Assembly: GCA_020633435.1 (NCBI GenBank) | Contig: JACKDP010000002.1 | Coordinates: 248,001-312,000, forward strand | Source of the DNA: Myxococcales bacterium | GTDB lineage: Bacteria > Myxococcota_A > Bradymonadia > UBA7976 > UBA1532 | DNA: 64,000 nt | Direction of reading: 5' to 3' | Shown: positions 1 to 8,862 of the stretch, in pieces | How the letters are laid out: each line of letters begins with the position of its first letter | Position numbering within the stretch: the stretch's first letter is position 1 | The notes under the pieces: model-generated | Database searches by the model: none | Told to the model about the DNA's origin: nothing | Seen by the model: only the letters and a program-made list of their open reading frames with translations | Made by a program: the position numbers and the translations under genes

Positions 1-212
1 TCCCAGTCCGCCGGCAGCGCGTAGAGGTCGGCGATGGTCTGGCGGGCCTCGGCGATGATGGCCTCGTAGGTGGACGAGCGGTGGCTCATCTCCATGATGC
101 TCAGGCCGCGCCCCTGCCAGTCGACGAGGTCGCGCTGGACCTCCTCCAGGACCGCGCGGGGCAGGGCCCCGGGCCCCGCGTTGAACACATGCTTGCGCTC
201 GGCTCCACCCAT
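1..212 (-). CDS. serC: Phosphoserine aminotransferase, 5' part only
   Basis: This is the first 70 codons of a gene that runs off the left edge. The N-terminus reads MGGAERKHVFNAGPGALP, followed by GLSIMEMSHRSSTYEAII. Both segments are characteristic of SerC, the PLP-dependent class V aminotransferase that makes 3-phosphoserine in serine biosynthesis and also acts in pyridoxal phosphate synthesis. The ATG at 210-212 is preceded by GGAGG at good spacing. The PLP-binding lysine lies outside the window, so activity cannot be judged. Family recognition rests on the conserved N-terminal block alone. Confidence 0.9.
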   Translation of the reverse strand, partial: MGGAERKHVFNAGPGALPRAVLEEVQRDLVDWQGRGLSIMEMSHRSSTYEAIIAEARQTIADLYALPADW

Positions 213-251
213 CTCGTCCTCCGGCCCCGCCAGCGTTGGGGGCGCCACATT

Positions 252-650
252 CTACGGGGCATCGCCGTCGGGCAGTAGGGGGACGTCGGCCCAGAGGGCC
301 ATCGGGGCCTCGCTCAAGAGGGCGCTCTTCACCGGGGTGTCGGCCCGCAGGGTGTAGACGGTGTCCTCCCCCGGCCGGGCGCGGACGGGGGCCTCCACCT
401 CCAGGGCCACGCGCCGGCCGTCCTTCTCCAGCACGAAGGCCAGGTGGCCCGGCTCGTCCTCGTCGTCGACGAAGATCATGATCTCACTGGTCTTTTGCCC
501 CGGCAGGAGCTGCTCGGGGGCGAGGTAGGTGCGGTTCTTGGTGGTGAACGTCACGTCGCTCACGGTCACGCCCGGCACCTCGCTCTCGACGGTGAGGGTG
601 GTCGTGCAGGCCGAGAGCGACAGCAGGCAGAGCAGGAGGGCGGGCTTCAT
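252..650 (-). CDS. Small lipoprotein, unknown function
   Basis: A 132-residue protein starting MKPALLLCLLSLSAC, with a lipobox (LSAC) that predicts lipidation at Cys15 and envelope location. The rest is mostly predicted beta structure (TVESEVPGVTVSDVTF at the mature N-terminus) with no recognised catalytic motif. Its ATG overlaps the stop of the lipoprotein gene at 647-1192 by 4 bases, so the two are probably co-translated and may act together. I do not recognise the family. Confidence 0.7.
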   Translation of the reverse strand: MKPALLLCLLSLSACTTTLTVESEVPGVTVSDVTFTTKNRTYLAPEQLLPGQKTSEIMIFVDDEDEPGHLAFVLEKDGRRVALEVEAPVRARPGEDTVYTLRADTPVKSALLSEAPMALWADVPLLPDGDAP

Positions 651-1192
651 CGGTCGAGCTCCACGGTCAGGGTGAGGGCGCCGATCCAGGCCGAGCCGGC
701 GCCGAGGGGGGCGTCGAAGGGCAGCCAGCCGTCGGCGCGGAGCGTGCGGCGGACGCCGGCGGCGTCCTCCAGGACGACCTCGCTCAGGCGGGCGGCGTGG
801 GCCCCAGGGGCGAGCCTGCGATCGAGCAGGTCGAGCCAGGCGCCCACTGTCGCCGGGGGGGCGTCGGCGGCGTCGGCGTCGGCGGTGAGACGGGCGACGA
901 GCAGGGCGCCGCGGGGGGCGTCGAGCAGGCGCCAGTCGCCGGCCTCGTCGGCGGCCTCCGGCAGGGGGGCGGCCAGCTCGAACCGGCCCCAGCGCTCGTC
1001 GTCGACGTCCAGCGTCACCTCGACGATGTGCTCGGGGGCGATGGCCCGGCCGTCGGTGGCCTCGAGGGTGATCTCCACCAGCAGGGCGTCGACCTGCCGG
1101 GCGCTGGCGGTGTCGTGGGTGACGGCCTGACCGGGCTCGGGGGGAGCGTCGCTGCAGGCGAGGAAGAGCAGGGGGAGGAGCGCGCGTCGCAT
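647..1192 (-). CDS. Lipoprotein, unknown function
   Basis: A 181-residue protein. The start chosen is the ATG at 1190-1192, which gives MRRALLPLLFLAC, a compact type II signal peptide with a lipobox, behind an AAGGGA ribosome site; an upstream in-frame ATG (1229-1231) would bury the signal. The mature part alternates predicted beta strands with acidic loops and shows no motif I recognise. Its stop overlaps the start of the lipoprotein at 252-650 (ATGA). A 160-bp gap separates it from the divergent gene at 1353 and should hold promoters for both directions. Confidence 0.7.
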   Translation of the reverse strand: MRRALLPLLFLACSDAPPEPGQAVTHDTASARQVDALLVEITLEATDGRAIAPEHIVEVTLDVDDERWGRFELAAPLPEAADEAGDWRLLDAPRGALLVARLTADADAADAPPATVGAWLDLLDRRLAPGAHAARLSEVVLEDAAGVRRTLRADGWLPFDAPLGAGSAWIGALTLTVELDR

Positions 1193-1352
1193 GGTGGATC
1201 CCTTCGTGGCAGACGCGGGGGGGCATCGCACGGGCCGTGCCGACGCGGGGGGCGGGCGTGGATCGGGCGGGGCGTGAAGCCGGGGTCACGCCGGAGGCCG
1301 GATCGTTCACGACCTGATCGACGCTGGCGGCGGCCCGTCGTACGCTGCGGAC

Positions 1353-1781
1353 ATGCCGCCCACCCCTGACCAGCTCGCCCTGCTGCGCGCCGCCCTGCGC
1401 CTCGCCGCGGCCCCCGGCCGCCGCGTCGCCGGGGACGCGGGACTCGTCGCCGAGGGGGGCGCCTGGGTCGGCCCCCTGATGAAGGCGGCCCGGAAGCACA
1501 CGAAGCCCTGGCGGGTGGGCCTGGACGTGGCCGCGCTCGACCTGCTGGTGCTCGCCGACGATGGCGAGGCGGCGCGGTTCCCCCTGGCCGGCAGCACCTG
1601 GGCGGAGGCGGCGACGGTGCTGGAGGAGACGCTCCAGGCCCACGTCGGCGTCGAGCTGGACCTGGCCGACGCGGTGGGGCCCGGGCGCATCGCCAGCCTC
1701 GACGCCGCCGATCGCGCGGCGCTGGCGGCGTGGCTCGACGCGGGCCGCGTGGCGGCGCTGGTGGCCGACGAGGGGGCATGA
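1353..1781 (+). CDS. Hypothetical protein
   Basis: A 142-residue soluble protein with no signal peptide or membrane segment. It is rich in Ala and Leu and mostly predicted helical. I recognise no family motif. It ends in an ATGA overlap with the lipase-maturation-factor-like gene, which suggests co-expression and perhaps a shared role. The coding call rests on typical high-GC codon use, the tight junction downstream and a plausible ATG. Confidence 0.6.
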   Translation: MPPTPDQLALLRAALRLAAAPGRRVAGDAGLVAEGGAWVGPLMKAARKHTKPWRVGLDVAALDLLVLADDGEAARFPLAGSTWAEAATVLEETLQAHVGVELDLADAVGPGRIASLDAADRAALAAWLDAGRVAALVADEGA

Positions 1782-3436
1782 CCGGCCACTGGCCGCGCTG
1801 GATCTTCCTGCGGGTGCTGGGGCTCGTGCTCCTGGCGGCGTGCCTGTCGTTCTGGGTGCAGGCCCGGGGCCTCGTGGGCGAGAACGGCATCGTGCCCGCC
1901 GGCGACGCCCTGGCTCGAGTGGGGCCCTGGCTGGACGAGCAGGGGCGGTCACGCTGGCTGGAGGTCCCCACGCTGGGGTGGTGGGGCGCGGGCAACACCG
2001 CCCTCGACCTGCTGTGCCTGCTGGGCTGCACCGCGGCCGGCGCGCTGCTGCTGGGGTGGGCGCCCCGGGTGGCCCTGGCGCTGGGCTGGGTGGCCTACCT
2101 CAGCCTCTTCCACCTGGCGGGGCCGTTCCTGGGCTTCCAGTGGGACATCCTGCTGCTGGAGACGCTGCTGGTGGCCATCCCGTACGCGCCCGGGGGCCTG
2201 CGGCCGCGGGATCCGCCCGACGCGCACCCCATCGCGCTCTGGGCCGTGCGGCTGCTGCTGTTCAAGCTCATCTTCTCGTCGGGGGTGGTGAAGCTGACGA
2301 GCGGCGATCCGACGTGGGCCGACGGCACCGCCCTCGACTACCACTACTGGACGCAGCCGCTGCCCCACATCGGGGGCTGGCTCGCCCACCAGGCGCCGCT
2401 GCGCTGGCTGGGCGTGACGCTGACCTTCGTGGTGGAGCTCGTGGCGCCGCTCCTGATCGTGGCGGACGTGCGGGGCTGGCGGCTGGCGGTCTTCGGCGGG
2501 GTGGTGGCGGCGGTGACCATCGCGGCGGGGGGCCACCTGGGCCTGGGGCACGTCCCGTGGCTGGCGCTCGTGGCCGGGCTGCTCGACGAGCGCCTCTGGC
2601 GGTGGCTGCGGCCCGCGAGCGCCGGCCCGCCCCGCAACGCGCGCACCCCGGCGTTCGTGGCCATCGCCGGGCTCATGCTGCTCATCAGCGCCACGGGCAG
2701 CTACGGCTTCTTCCAGCTCCTGACGCTCGCCTTGTGCGTGACCCTGCTGGACGACGCGACGCTGCGGTGCCCGCCGCGGCCGATCCGGGTGGCCTCGCCG
2801 TGGCTGGCGGCGGCCTTCGCCACGGTCATCCTGCCCGTCTCGGCGCTGCAGATGACGGGGCTGGCCGGGCGCAAGGCCGAGCGCGAGGCCCGCCTGGCCG
2901 TGGAGGCCGGCACCGACACCGACCCCCAGCGCTGGCTCGTCCGCATCGCCGACGCCCGGGAGGCCGCCCTCGAGCTCACGCGGCCCTTCGCCAGCGTGAA
3001 CAGCTACGGCCTGTTCGCCACGATGACCCGCGACCGCTTCGAGATCGTGGTGGAGGGGAGCGCGGACGGCGTCACCGACTGGCGACCCTACGGCTTTCGC
3101 TACAAGCCGGGCGATCCGCACCGGGTGGGCGCGATGGCGGGGCTGCACATGCCGCGGCTCGACTGGCAGCTCTGGTTCGCGGCCCTCTCCCCGAGCTGCC
3201 GGCGCGGCTGGTACCCGGGCTTCATCCAGGCGCTGCAGCGCGGCGCGCCGGCGGTGCGGGGCCTGCTCGCCCACGATCCCTTTGGCGGCCGGCCGCCGCG
3301 CGCGATCCGCTCGCGCCGGGTGCGCTACACCTTCACCGACGCGGCCCGGTACGCGGCCGACGGCGCCTTCTGGATCACCACCGACGCGGGGTCCTTCTGC
3401 CCCACCTTCACCCGGTCCGACTGGCCCGAGATGTGA
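1778..3436 (+). CDS. Lipase maturation factor family membrane protein
   Basis: A 552-residue multi-pass membrane protein. The start at 1778 overlaps the preceding stop (ATGA) and gives MTGHWPRWIFLRVLGL directly before the first hydrophobic helix. The pattern VQARGLVGENGIVPA after helix 1, multiple helices to about residue 370, and a C-terminal soluble domain containing FEIVVEG, YRYKPGDP-like and PRLDWQLWF segments match the LMF1/LMF2-type family. Eukaryotic LMF1 assists lipase folding in the ER; bacterial members are uncharacterised, so the role here is only a family label. Length is as expected for the family. Confidence 0.8.
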   Translation: MTGHWPRWIFLRVLGLVLLAACLSFWVQARGLVGENGIVPAGDALARVGPWLDEQGRSRWLEVPTLGWWGAGNTALDLLCLLGCTAAGALLLGWAPRVALALGWVAYLSLFHLAGPFLGFQWDILLLETLLVAIPYAPGGLRPRDPPDAHPIALWAVRLLLFKLIFSSGVVKLTSGDPTWADGTALDYHYWTQPLPHIGGWLAHQAPLRWLGVTLTFVVELVAPLLIVADVRGWRLAVFGGVVAAVTIAAGGHLGLGHVPWLALVAGLLDERLWRWLRPASAGPPRNARTPAFVAIAGLMLLISATGSYGFFQLLTLALCVTLLDDATLRCPPRPIRVASPWLAAAFATVILPVSALQMTGLAGRKAEREARLAVEAGTDTDPQRWLVRIADAREAALELTRPFASVNSYGLFATMTRDRFEIVVEGSADGVTDWRPYGFRYKPGDPHRVGAMAGLHMPRLDWQLWFAALSPSCRRGWYPGFIQALQRGAPAVRGLLAHDPFGGRPPRAIRSRRVRYTFTDAARYAADGAFWITTDAGSFCPTFTRSDWPEM

Positions 3437-3498
3437 CCAGACGGTCCCGGACTCGTTCAATGGCACTGAATTCCACAACTCGACCGGGAGGAGACCCC

Positions 3499-3975
3499 AT
3501 GAAGACCATCACCCGCCTCGCCCTGATCGCCGCCCTGCTGACCCCGGGGCTCGCCGCCGCCAAGGGCGCCTTCGGCCTCGGCCTCGCCCTCGGCGATCCC
3601 ACGGGCGTCAACGGGAAGTACAAACTCAGCGGCTCGACCGCCGTCGAGGGGACCGTCGGCCTGAGCTTCCTCAACGGCAACCGCCTCGCGACGCACCTCA
3701 ACCTGCACTGGATGCGGCCGCTCTCGGGCATCGTGTCGTGGCACTTCGGCGTCGGCGGCAAGCTGGCCGCGTACGACCGCGACCACTACCACGACAAGAA
3801 GTACCACGACGACGAGGACGGGCTGTGGCTGGGGGCGCGGGCGCCGCTGGGGCTCGACATCGACTTCCGGTCGGTGCCCCTCGATCTCTTCATCGAGATC
3901 GCGGCGGTGCTGTGGGTGGTGGAGCGCGTCGACCTGGACCTGGATGGCGCCATCGGCCTGCGCTACTGGTTCTGA
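3499..3975 (+). CDS. Small secreted, probably outer-membrane beta-barrel protein
   Basis: A 158-residue protein with a clear Sec signal (MKTITRLALIAALLTPGLAAA) and a GGGAGGAG ribosome site 7 bases before the ATG. The mature part has alternating strands, repeated Gly/aromatic turns (GLGLALGDPTGVNGKYKL), a His/Asp/Lys-rich loop (YHDKKYHDDED) near the middle and ends in ...LRYWF, a terminal aromatic that fits the outer-membrane barrel signal. The charged loop could bind metal; that is speculation. It is separated by about 60 bp from the upstream membrane protein and may be transcribed with it. Confidence 0.65.
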   Translation: MKTITRLALIAALLTPGLAAAKGAFGLGLALGDPTGVNGKYKLSGSTAVEGTVGLSFLNGNRLATHLNLHWMRPLSGIVSWHFGVGGKLAAYDRDHYHDKKYHDDEDGLWLGARAPLGLDIDFRSVPLDLFIEIAAVLWVVERVDLDLDGAIGLRYWF

Positions 3976-3979
3976 GCGG

Positions 3980-4849
3980 CTAGCGCGGGGGCGGGGCGAA
4001 GCGGCGCGGGAACGGATCCGGCGTGCCGGAGTAGTAGGGCGGATCCACCGGGACGCCCTTGGCCCGCAGCCCGTCCCAGTCGTCGTAGTAGAGGCTCAGG
4101 ACGGTGTCCGGGCGGCCGCTGCGCCGCTGGAAGGGCACCTCCACCACCGAGCTGTACATGCTCTCCCCGTACTGCGTCCCCAGGTTCTGCCGGGCGGGGG
4201 CGGCGGGCCGGCGCGACATGCGGCCGTAGCCGCCGCCGCCGCGGGTGGCGACGTCGGGGGCCGGGCTCGCCTCGGCCGCCGCGGCGCCCGCGCGGGCGTC
4301 CGCCACATCCTCGCCCTCCAGCATGTCGAGGTCGGCGCGCTGCTTGCGCAGCTCGTCCCCGCGGCTGTAGCGGCGGGGCCGGGCGATGGGCTGGGGGCGC
4401 GGCCGGTAGGTCTTCTCGCGGAAGACGGCCACCCCGATGACGCCGTTGTTGCGGACGGAGCCGCGCCGGCCGGCGTAGCTGTCGCCCGGGCTGGTGAAGC
4501 GGAACGCCGCCACCTGGCTGTGGCTCTGTCGGAAGCCCTCGACGGTCACGGAGCCGTAGGGGTCGATGACGTAGCCGCGGTTCTGGTAGCTGCCGTGCTC
4601 GCCCGTCACCACGTCCCGGCCGTCCACCGTCACCACGGCCTCGATGCGCGCCCCCGTCCGGTTCACCACGCGGACGTTGTAGCGCAGGCCGTACTGGCCG
4701 ACGACGTAGGTCTGGCCGCGGTGGTTGAAGGTGGCCAGTGGCGCGCCCCCCTCGTCGACGAGCTCCAGAGCGTAGCCGCCCGCCTGGGCAGGGGCGGCGA
4801 TCGCGGGGGCGGCGAGGCAGAGAAACAGAAGAGAAATCAGGGATTTCAT
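3980..4849 (-). CDS. Secreted protein, unknown function
   Basis: A 289-residue protein with a Sec signal peptide (MKSLISLLFLCLAAPAIAAPA). The N-terminal 120 residues form a beta-rich domain (YVVGQYGLRYNVRVVNRTG, VTVDGRDVVTGE) of the kind that covers envelope surfaces; the middle is a low-complexity Arg/Ala/Gly linker; the C-terminus (VVEVPFQRRSGRPDTVL) is again predicted beta. I recognise no enzymatic motif. It converges with the 3499 gene, with only 4 bases between stops, and its promoter must lie in the 4850-4974 gap shared with punA. Confidence 0.65.
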   Translation of the reverse strand: MKSLISLLFLCLAAPAIAAPAQAGGYALELVDEGGAPLATFNHRGQTYVVGQYGLRYNVRVVNRTGARIEAVVTVDGRDVVTGEHGSYQNRGYVIDPYGSVTVEGFRQSHSQVAAFRFTSPGDSYAGRRGSVRNNGVIGVAVFREKTYRPRPQPIARPRRYSRGDELRKQRADLDMLEGEDVADARAGAAAAEASPAPDVATRGGGGYGRMSRRPAAPARQNLGTQYGESMYSSVVEVPFQRRSGRPDTVLSLYYDDWDGLRAKGVPVDPPYYSGTPDPFPRRFAPPPR

Positions 4850-4910
4850 GGCGACCTCGGTGGCAGGGACGGGGCATTCTACGTGCCGGCGCGCCGACGG
4901 ATCTCACGAG

Positions 4911-4937
4911 GCGGGAATTTCTCGCTGCGCGGGAATT
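4911..4937 (+). promoter_or_regulatory. Direct repeat in divergent promoter region, possible operator
   Basis: GCGGGAATT occurs at 4911-4919 and again at 4929-4937, an 18-bp start-to-start spacing, in the AT-richest part of the gap between the secreted-protein gene (minus) and punA (plus). Two short direct repeats at this location could bind a regulator; nothing in the window identifies one. Confidence 0.25.
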
Positions 4938-4974
4938 CTTGCGTCCAACCTCGACTCCGAGCGAGCTTGACCGA

Positions 4975-5823
4975 ATGGTTGACGATCCCTACGCAATGGC
5001 CGCGCGCGCCGCGGACTGGCTGCGGGCCCGCGGGCCCGCCCCGCGCGTCTGCGCGGTGCTCGGCAGCGGCCTCGGGGCCCTGGCCGAGCGCCTCTCCGAT
5101 CCGGTGGTGTTCTCGTACGCCGACATCCCCGGCTTCGCCGACGTCAGCGTGACCGGCCACGCCGGGCGCCTGGTGGTGGGGCGCCTGGGACCCGACGGCC
5201 CGCCCATCGCGGCGCTGGCCGGCCGCGTCCACCTGTATGAAGGCCACGCGCCCGCGCGGGTCGTCCACGCCATCCGCGCCATGCGGCTGTGGGGGGCCCA
5301 GGCCGCGCTCATCACCAACGCGGCCGGCGGGGTCAACCCGACCTACCGCCCCGGTGATCTGATGGCCATCGCGGACCACCTGAACCTGACGGGCCAGAAC
5401 CCGCTGACGGGGCCCGACGACGAGCGCCTCGGGCCGCGCTTCCCCGACATGAGCGCCGCCTACGATCCCGAGCTGCGCGGCATCCTGCTGGCGACGGCCC
5501 GGGAGCAGGGCGCGCCGCTGCACGAGGGCGTCTACGCGGGCCTCCTCGGGCCGAGCTACGAGACGCCGGCCGAGATCCGCATGCTCGGGCGGGTGGGGGC
5601 CGACGCGGTGGGCATGTCGACGGTGCACGAGGTCATCGCGGGCCACCACTGCGGCCTGCGGATCGTGGGCGTGTCATGCATCACCAACATGGCGGCGGGC
5701 CTCGGCAACGCCCAGCTCAACCACGACGAGGTCAAGGACGTCGCCACCCAGGCGCGCCCCCGCTTCCTCGCCTTGCTGGAGGAGGGCCTCCCGCGCATCG
5801 ACGCGGCCCTCGCCTGCGCATGA
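4975..5823 (+). CDS. punA: Purine nucleoside phosphorylase
   Basis: A 282-residue trimeric-type purine nucleoside phosphorylase, which splits inosine or guanosine with phosphate to free base and ribose-1-phosphate in nucleoside salvage. Visible family motifs are VLGSGLG (phosphate loop), GRVHLYEGH, ITNAAGGVNP, GPSYETPAEIR and VGMSTVHE. The start is ambiguous between the ATG at 4975 (MVDDPYAM) and one at 4996; 4975 is used because the family usually has a short N-terminal helix. It overlaps the cytidine deaminase gene (ATGA), forming a nucleoside salvage pair. Confidence 0.93.
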   Translation: MVDDPYAMAARAADWLRARGPAPRVCAVLGSGLGALAERLSDPVVFSYADIPGFADVSVTGHAGRLVVGRLGPDGPPIAALAGRVHLYEGHAPARVVHAIRAMRLWGAQAALITNAAGGVNPTYRPGDLMAIADHLNLTGQNPLTGPDDERLGPRFPDMSAAYDPELRGILLATAREQGAPLHEGVYAGLLGPSYETPAEIRMLGRVGADAVGMSTVHEVIAGHHCGLRIVGVSCITNMAAGLGNAQLNHDEVKDVATQARPRFLALLEEGLPRIDAALACA

Positions 5824-6236
5824 GCGACGATCCCGCCCGCCTCATCGAGGCCGCCCTCGCCGTCCGCCTCAACGCCTACGCGCCCTACAGCCACTTCCTG
5901 GTCGGGGCGGCCATCGAGGCCGAGGACGGCCAGATCTACGCCGGCTGCAACGTCGAGAACGTGACCTTCGGGCTGACGCGCTGCGCCGAGCAGGTGGCGG
6001 TGGCCCGCGCCGTGAGCGAGGGGGCGCGCCGCTTCCGCCGCATCGCCATCGCGACCGACGCCGATCCGCCGGCCGTGCCCTGCGGTATGTGCCGCCAGGT
6101 CCTGGTGGAGTTCTGCGAGGACCTCGAGATCCTGCTGGTGAACACCCAGGGGGCCATCCGCCGCGAGCGCCTGCAGGCCCTGCTGCCGGGGGCGTTCCGG
6201 CCCGCCGACCTCCTTGAGCGTGAGCCACGGCCTTGA
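5820..6236 (+). CDS. cdd: Cytidine deaminase
   Basis: A 138-residue zinc-dependent cytidine/deoxycytidine deaminase, giving uridine for pyrimidine salvage. The three zinc ligands and the catalytic Glu are visible in CAEQ and PCGMCRQ; the substrate segment NAYAPYSHFLVGAA and GCNVENVTFGLT are typical. The family norm after the catalytic pair is CAER; Gln here is a minor deviation. Translationally coupled to punA upstream (ATGA) and to the lipoprotein gene downstream through a TTG overlap. Length is normal for the tetrameric class. Confidence 0.93.
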   Translation: MSDDPARLIEAALAVRLNAYAPYSHFLVGAAIEAEDGQIYAGCNVENVTFGLTRCAEQVAVARAVSEGARRFRRIAIATDADPPAVPCGMCRQVLVEFCEDLEILLVNTQGAIRRERLQALLPGAFRPADLLEREPRP

Positions 6237-7486
6237 GATCACTGCTCTTTTCCGCGCTTGCCCTCGGCGGGTGCCAGCTCGTCATCGGCGACATCGAGCT
6301 GCCGCGGGTGGAGACCCCGGAGGGGGGCGTCGCGGATCAGGGGGAGGCGCCGGACTGGGCGCTGGACGCGGCCCCGGTGGACGCCGCGCCGCCCCGGGAT
6401 CGGGGGGTGGTGGACGCGGCCTGGGACGCCGCCCGGCCGGTGGACGCGGCGCCGCCCATGGACGCCGCGCCGCCCCAGGACGCGGCCTGGCCGTCGCCGG
6501 ACGCCGGCCCGGCGGTGGACGTCTCGGCCCTCGCCGGGGTCTGGCATGTCTACGGCCTGCAGGGCCGGGATCGCGACGTGTCCATGTTCGTCGCTGCCCT
6601 GCGGGTGGCGGCGGACGGCAGCGCCACGGTGACGACGCTGGAGAGCGAGGAGCCCCTCGCCGAGGGTGCCACGCCCTTCACCCCCCACCCGGACGGCAGC
6701 CCGCGCGTCTCGCTGAACCTCTTCCCGGTCGCGGGGCTGCTGGTGGGGGCGCTCGATCCCGTCACGGGCCTCGGCGTCCTGGTCAACGACCAGGACCGCA
6801 TGAGCACCCAGCCCATCTTCGCGCTGGCCAGCCGCCAGGGCCCCGAGCAGATGTGGCCGGGGACGGCGCTCTACGCGCAGCTCACCGTGCGGCCGACGCC
6901 TGACGCCGCCGAGCTGGGCCTGCTGCAGGGGCCCGGCCCTGCCCAGCAGTTCAGCCAGTACTACCGGGTGCAGGCGAGCCCCGCCATGTCCCTGCCCGAC
7001 GCCACCCTCTTCCGGGAGGCCGACACGCGGACGCGGTTCAGCAGCGACGACGGGCGGGGCTTCTTCGTGTACTCGTCGACGGATCGCGGGGTCGGCGGGC
7101 CCGGCGAGCTGGCCGCCAACGGGGATCGCTACGGCATCGCCCTGGCCCTGGCGGCAGGCGGGCGGCCGGCCGCCGTCGACCGCGCCTACTTCTGCGGGGG
7201 GCCCTACTTCGACGTGGCCAACGCCTTCGCGGTCTCGCGCAGCCGCGCGACGCTGGCGCTGGGCGGCGAGCGGCCCACGCTCGAGCTGGCCGATGGGCGC
7301 CAGGTGGTGCTCGGCGTCCCGGTCAGCGACGTGTATCCCCTGGATACGCAAAGAGGTTTCTTCCATCGCGCCGGCGGCTCGCTGGCCATCGGGCCCGGCG
7401 GGCGAGCGCTGATGCTCGTCGACGCCGACCTGCCCGCGGGCCGGGGGCAGTGGGCGATGGGGCTGTGCGTCACGGTGGATCCCTGA
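6233..7486 (+). CDS. Lipoprotein with Asp/Ala-rich linker and beta domain
   Basis: A 417-residue protein starting at a TTG that overlaps the cdd stop; the N-terminus MRSLLFSALALGGC carries a lipobox. Residues about 25-95 are a linker of repeated VDAAPP/MDAAPP units, typical of myxobacterial surface lipoproteins. The remainder is a beta-rich domain beginning SALAGVWHVYGLQG, which resembles lipocalin-like openings. I recognise no active site. The TTG start is inferred from the signal peptide and the overlap, because no ATG or GTG lies before the lipobox. Confidence 0.7.
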   Translation: MRSLLFSALALGGCQLVIGDIELPRVETPEGGVADQGEAPDWALDAAPVDAAPPRDRGVVDAAWDAARPVDAAPPMDAAPPQDAAWPSPDAGPAVDVSALAGVWHVYGLQGRDRDVSMFVAALRVAADGSATVTTLESEEPLAEGATPFTPHPDGSPRVSLNLFPVAGLLVGALDPVTGLGVLVNDQDRMSTQPIFALASRQGPEQMWPGTALYAQLTVRPTPDAAELGLLQGPGPAQQFSQYYRVQASPAMSLPDATLFREADTRTRFSSDDGRGFFVYSSTDRGVGGPGELAANGDRYGIALALAAGGRPAAVDRAYFCGGPYFDVANAFAVSRSRATLALGGERPTLELADGRQVVLGVPVSDVYPLDTQRGFFHRAGGSLAIGPGGRALMLVDADLPAGRGQWAMGLCVTVDP

Positions 7487-7503
7487 CGCGGCCGGAGGTG
7501 GCC

Positions 7504-7950
7504 ATGGACTCGTGGACCCTCATCATCGTGATCGGCGCCCTGGCCCTCGTGGTCCTGGACGTCTTCATCCCCTCCGGGGGGCTGCTCAGCGGCGTCGGCA
7601 TCGCGGCGCTCATCGAGCGCGGCCTGGAGGCGGTCGGCGTGGCGGGCCCGGTGCGGTGGCCCATGGCGGCCGTCGGCATGCTGGTGACGGTGGCGGTGGT
7701 CATCCGGTTCGGCGAGCGGCTGAGCGAGTCGCTCTTCCCGGCGCGGGTGCGCACCAACATCGATCGCCTGATCGGGTTGGAGGGCCGCGTGCAGCGGCTC
7801 GCGGATGGGGGGCCGATCGTGGATCTCGAGGGCGACCTCTGGACCTGCCGGACGGCCCCCGACAGCCCGGCGCCGGCGGCGGGCGCCCGGGTGGTGGTCG
7901 AGGCGATGGTGGACCAGGTGCCGGTGGTGCGGGTCCTCGACGCGAGCTGA
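7504..7950 (+). CDS. NfeD-like membrane protein
   Basis: A 148-residue protein with two to three N-terminal transmembrane helices (WTLIIVIGALALVVLDVFI and a segment near residues 50-65) followed by a small OB-fold-like C-terminal domain (RLIGLEGRVQRL, GDLWTCRT), the layout of short NfeD proteins. GGAGGTG precedes the ATG. These proteins are usually encoded next to an SPFH/stomatin gene and help organise membrane domains; here the SPFH gene follows by 39 bp, which supports the call. Confidence 0.8.
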   Translation: MDSWTLIIVIGALALVVLDVFIPSGGLLSGVGIAALIERGLEAVGVAGPVRWPMAAVGMLVTVAVVIRFGERLSESLFPARVRTNIDRLIGLEGRVQRLADGGPIVDLEGDLWTCRTAPDSPAPAAGARVVVEAMVDQVPVVRVLDAS

Positions 7951-7989
7951 ACAGGCCCCGACGCGGGCGCGGGTCGGCAAGGAGGCGGT

Positions 7990-8862
7990 GTGGCGCTGTT
8001 CTTCAAGGTCCCCCAGGCGACGGTGATCATCATCGAGCGGCTGGGACGGTTCCACCGCGTGGCCACGAGCGGCCTGCGGTTCTGCCTGCCGTTCCTCGAC
8101 TCGCCCAAGCAGCTCCCGGCGTGGGGCCAGGGCGTCCGCGCCCACTTCAACGGTGATCCCATCCTGGTGGAGCTGGCCGAGCAGCAGACGGACACCCAGC
8201 CGCGCACGATCATCACCCGGGACAACGTGGAGATGATGGCCGACGCGGCCGTCTTCTGGCAGATCGTCGACCCCGTGCGGGCCATCTACGAGGTGGACAA
8301 CCTGCCGAGATCCATCACGGATCTGGCGGTGACGACGCTGCGCAACCTGCTCGGCGCGACCACCCTCAACGACGCCCTGGGCGCCCGCGGTCGCATCAAC
8401 GAGGGCCTGCTCGCCGAGATCGAGGCGACGTCGCGCAAGTGGGGGGTGCGGGTCAACCGCGTGGAGCTGCAGGAGCTGCGGGCGGCCAACACCGAGGCCA
8501 GCGGCGCCATGCTCCAGCAGATGTCGGCGGACCGCGAGAAGGACGCCCGCATCGCCCGGGCCCAGGGGGAACGGCAGGCGCGCCGCCTGCGCGCCGAGGG
8601 GACGGCCGAGGCCCTGCGCACGCTCGTCGAGGCCGACCTGCAGATCTATCGCCAGGCCGCCGCCGAGATGGGCCGGGACCGCGCCTGGCGCTATCTGTTG
8701 TCGCTCAAGTACCTGCAGACGCTCGAACACATCGCCGAGAGCCCGTCGGTGAAGATCTTCCTGCCGGGCGGCGCCGAGCTGGATCCGGTGGCGACGGGGC
8801 TGGCGGGGCTGCCGGGGCCGGAGGCGCTGGCCGCCCGAGCGGGGCGCAGCGACGCGGAGTGA
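7990..8862 (+). CDS. SPFH/band 7 domain protein (stomatin-like)
   Basis: A 290-residue protein with a GTG start behind AAGGAGG. It has an SPFH domain (VIIIERLGRFHRVATSGLRF; RDNVEMMADAAVFWQIVDP; LRNLLGATTLNDAL) followed by a charged coiled-coil region (about residues 165-215) that in this family drives oligomerisation. It lacks the long N-terminal transmembrane helix of HflC/QmcA, so it may associate with membrane through the NfeD partner encoded just upstream. Role inferred from family: scaffolding of membrane microdomains. Confidence 0.85.
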   Translation: MALFFKVPQATVIIIERLGRFHRVATSGLRFCLPFLDSPKQLPAWGQGVRAHFNGDPILVELAEQQTDTQPRTIITRDNVEMMADAAVFWQIVDPVRAIYEVDNLPRSITDLAVTTLRNLLGATTLNDALGARGRINEGLLAEIEATSRKWGVRVNRVELQELRAANTEASGAMLQQMSADREKDARIARAQGERQARRLRAEGTAEALRTLVEADLQIYRQAAAEMGRDRAWRYLLSLKYLQTLEHIAESPSVKIFLPGGAELDPVATGLAGLPGPEALAARAGRSDAE

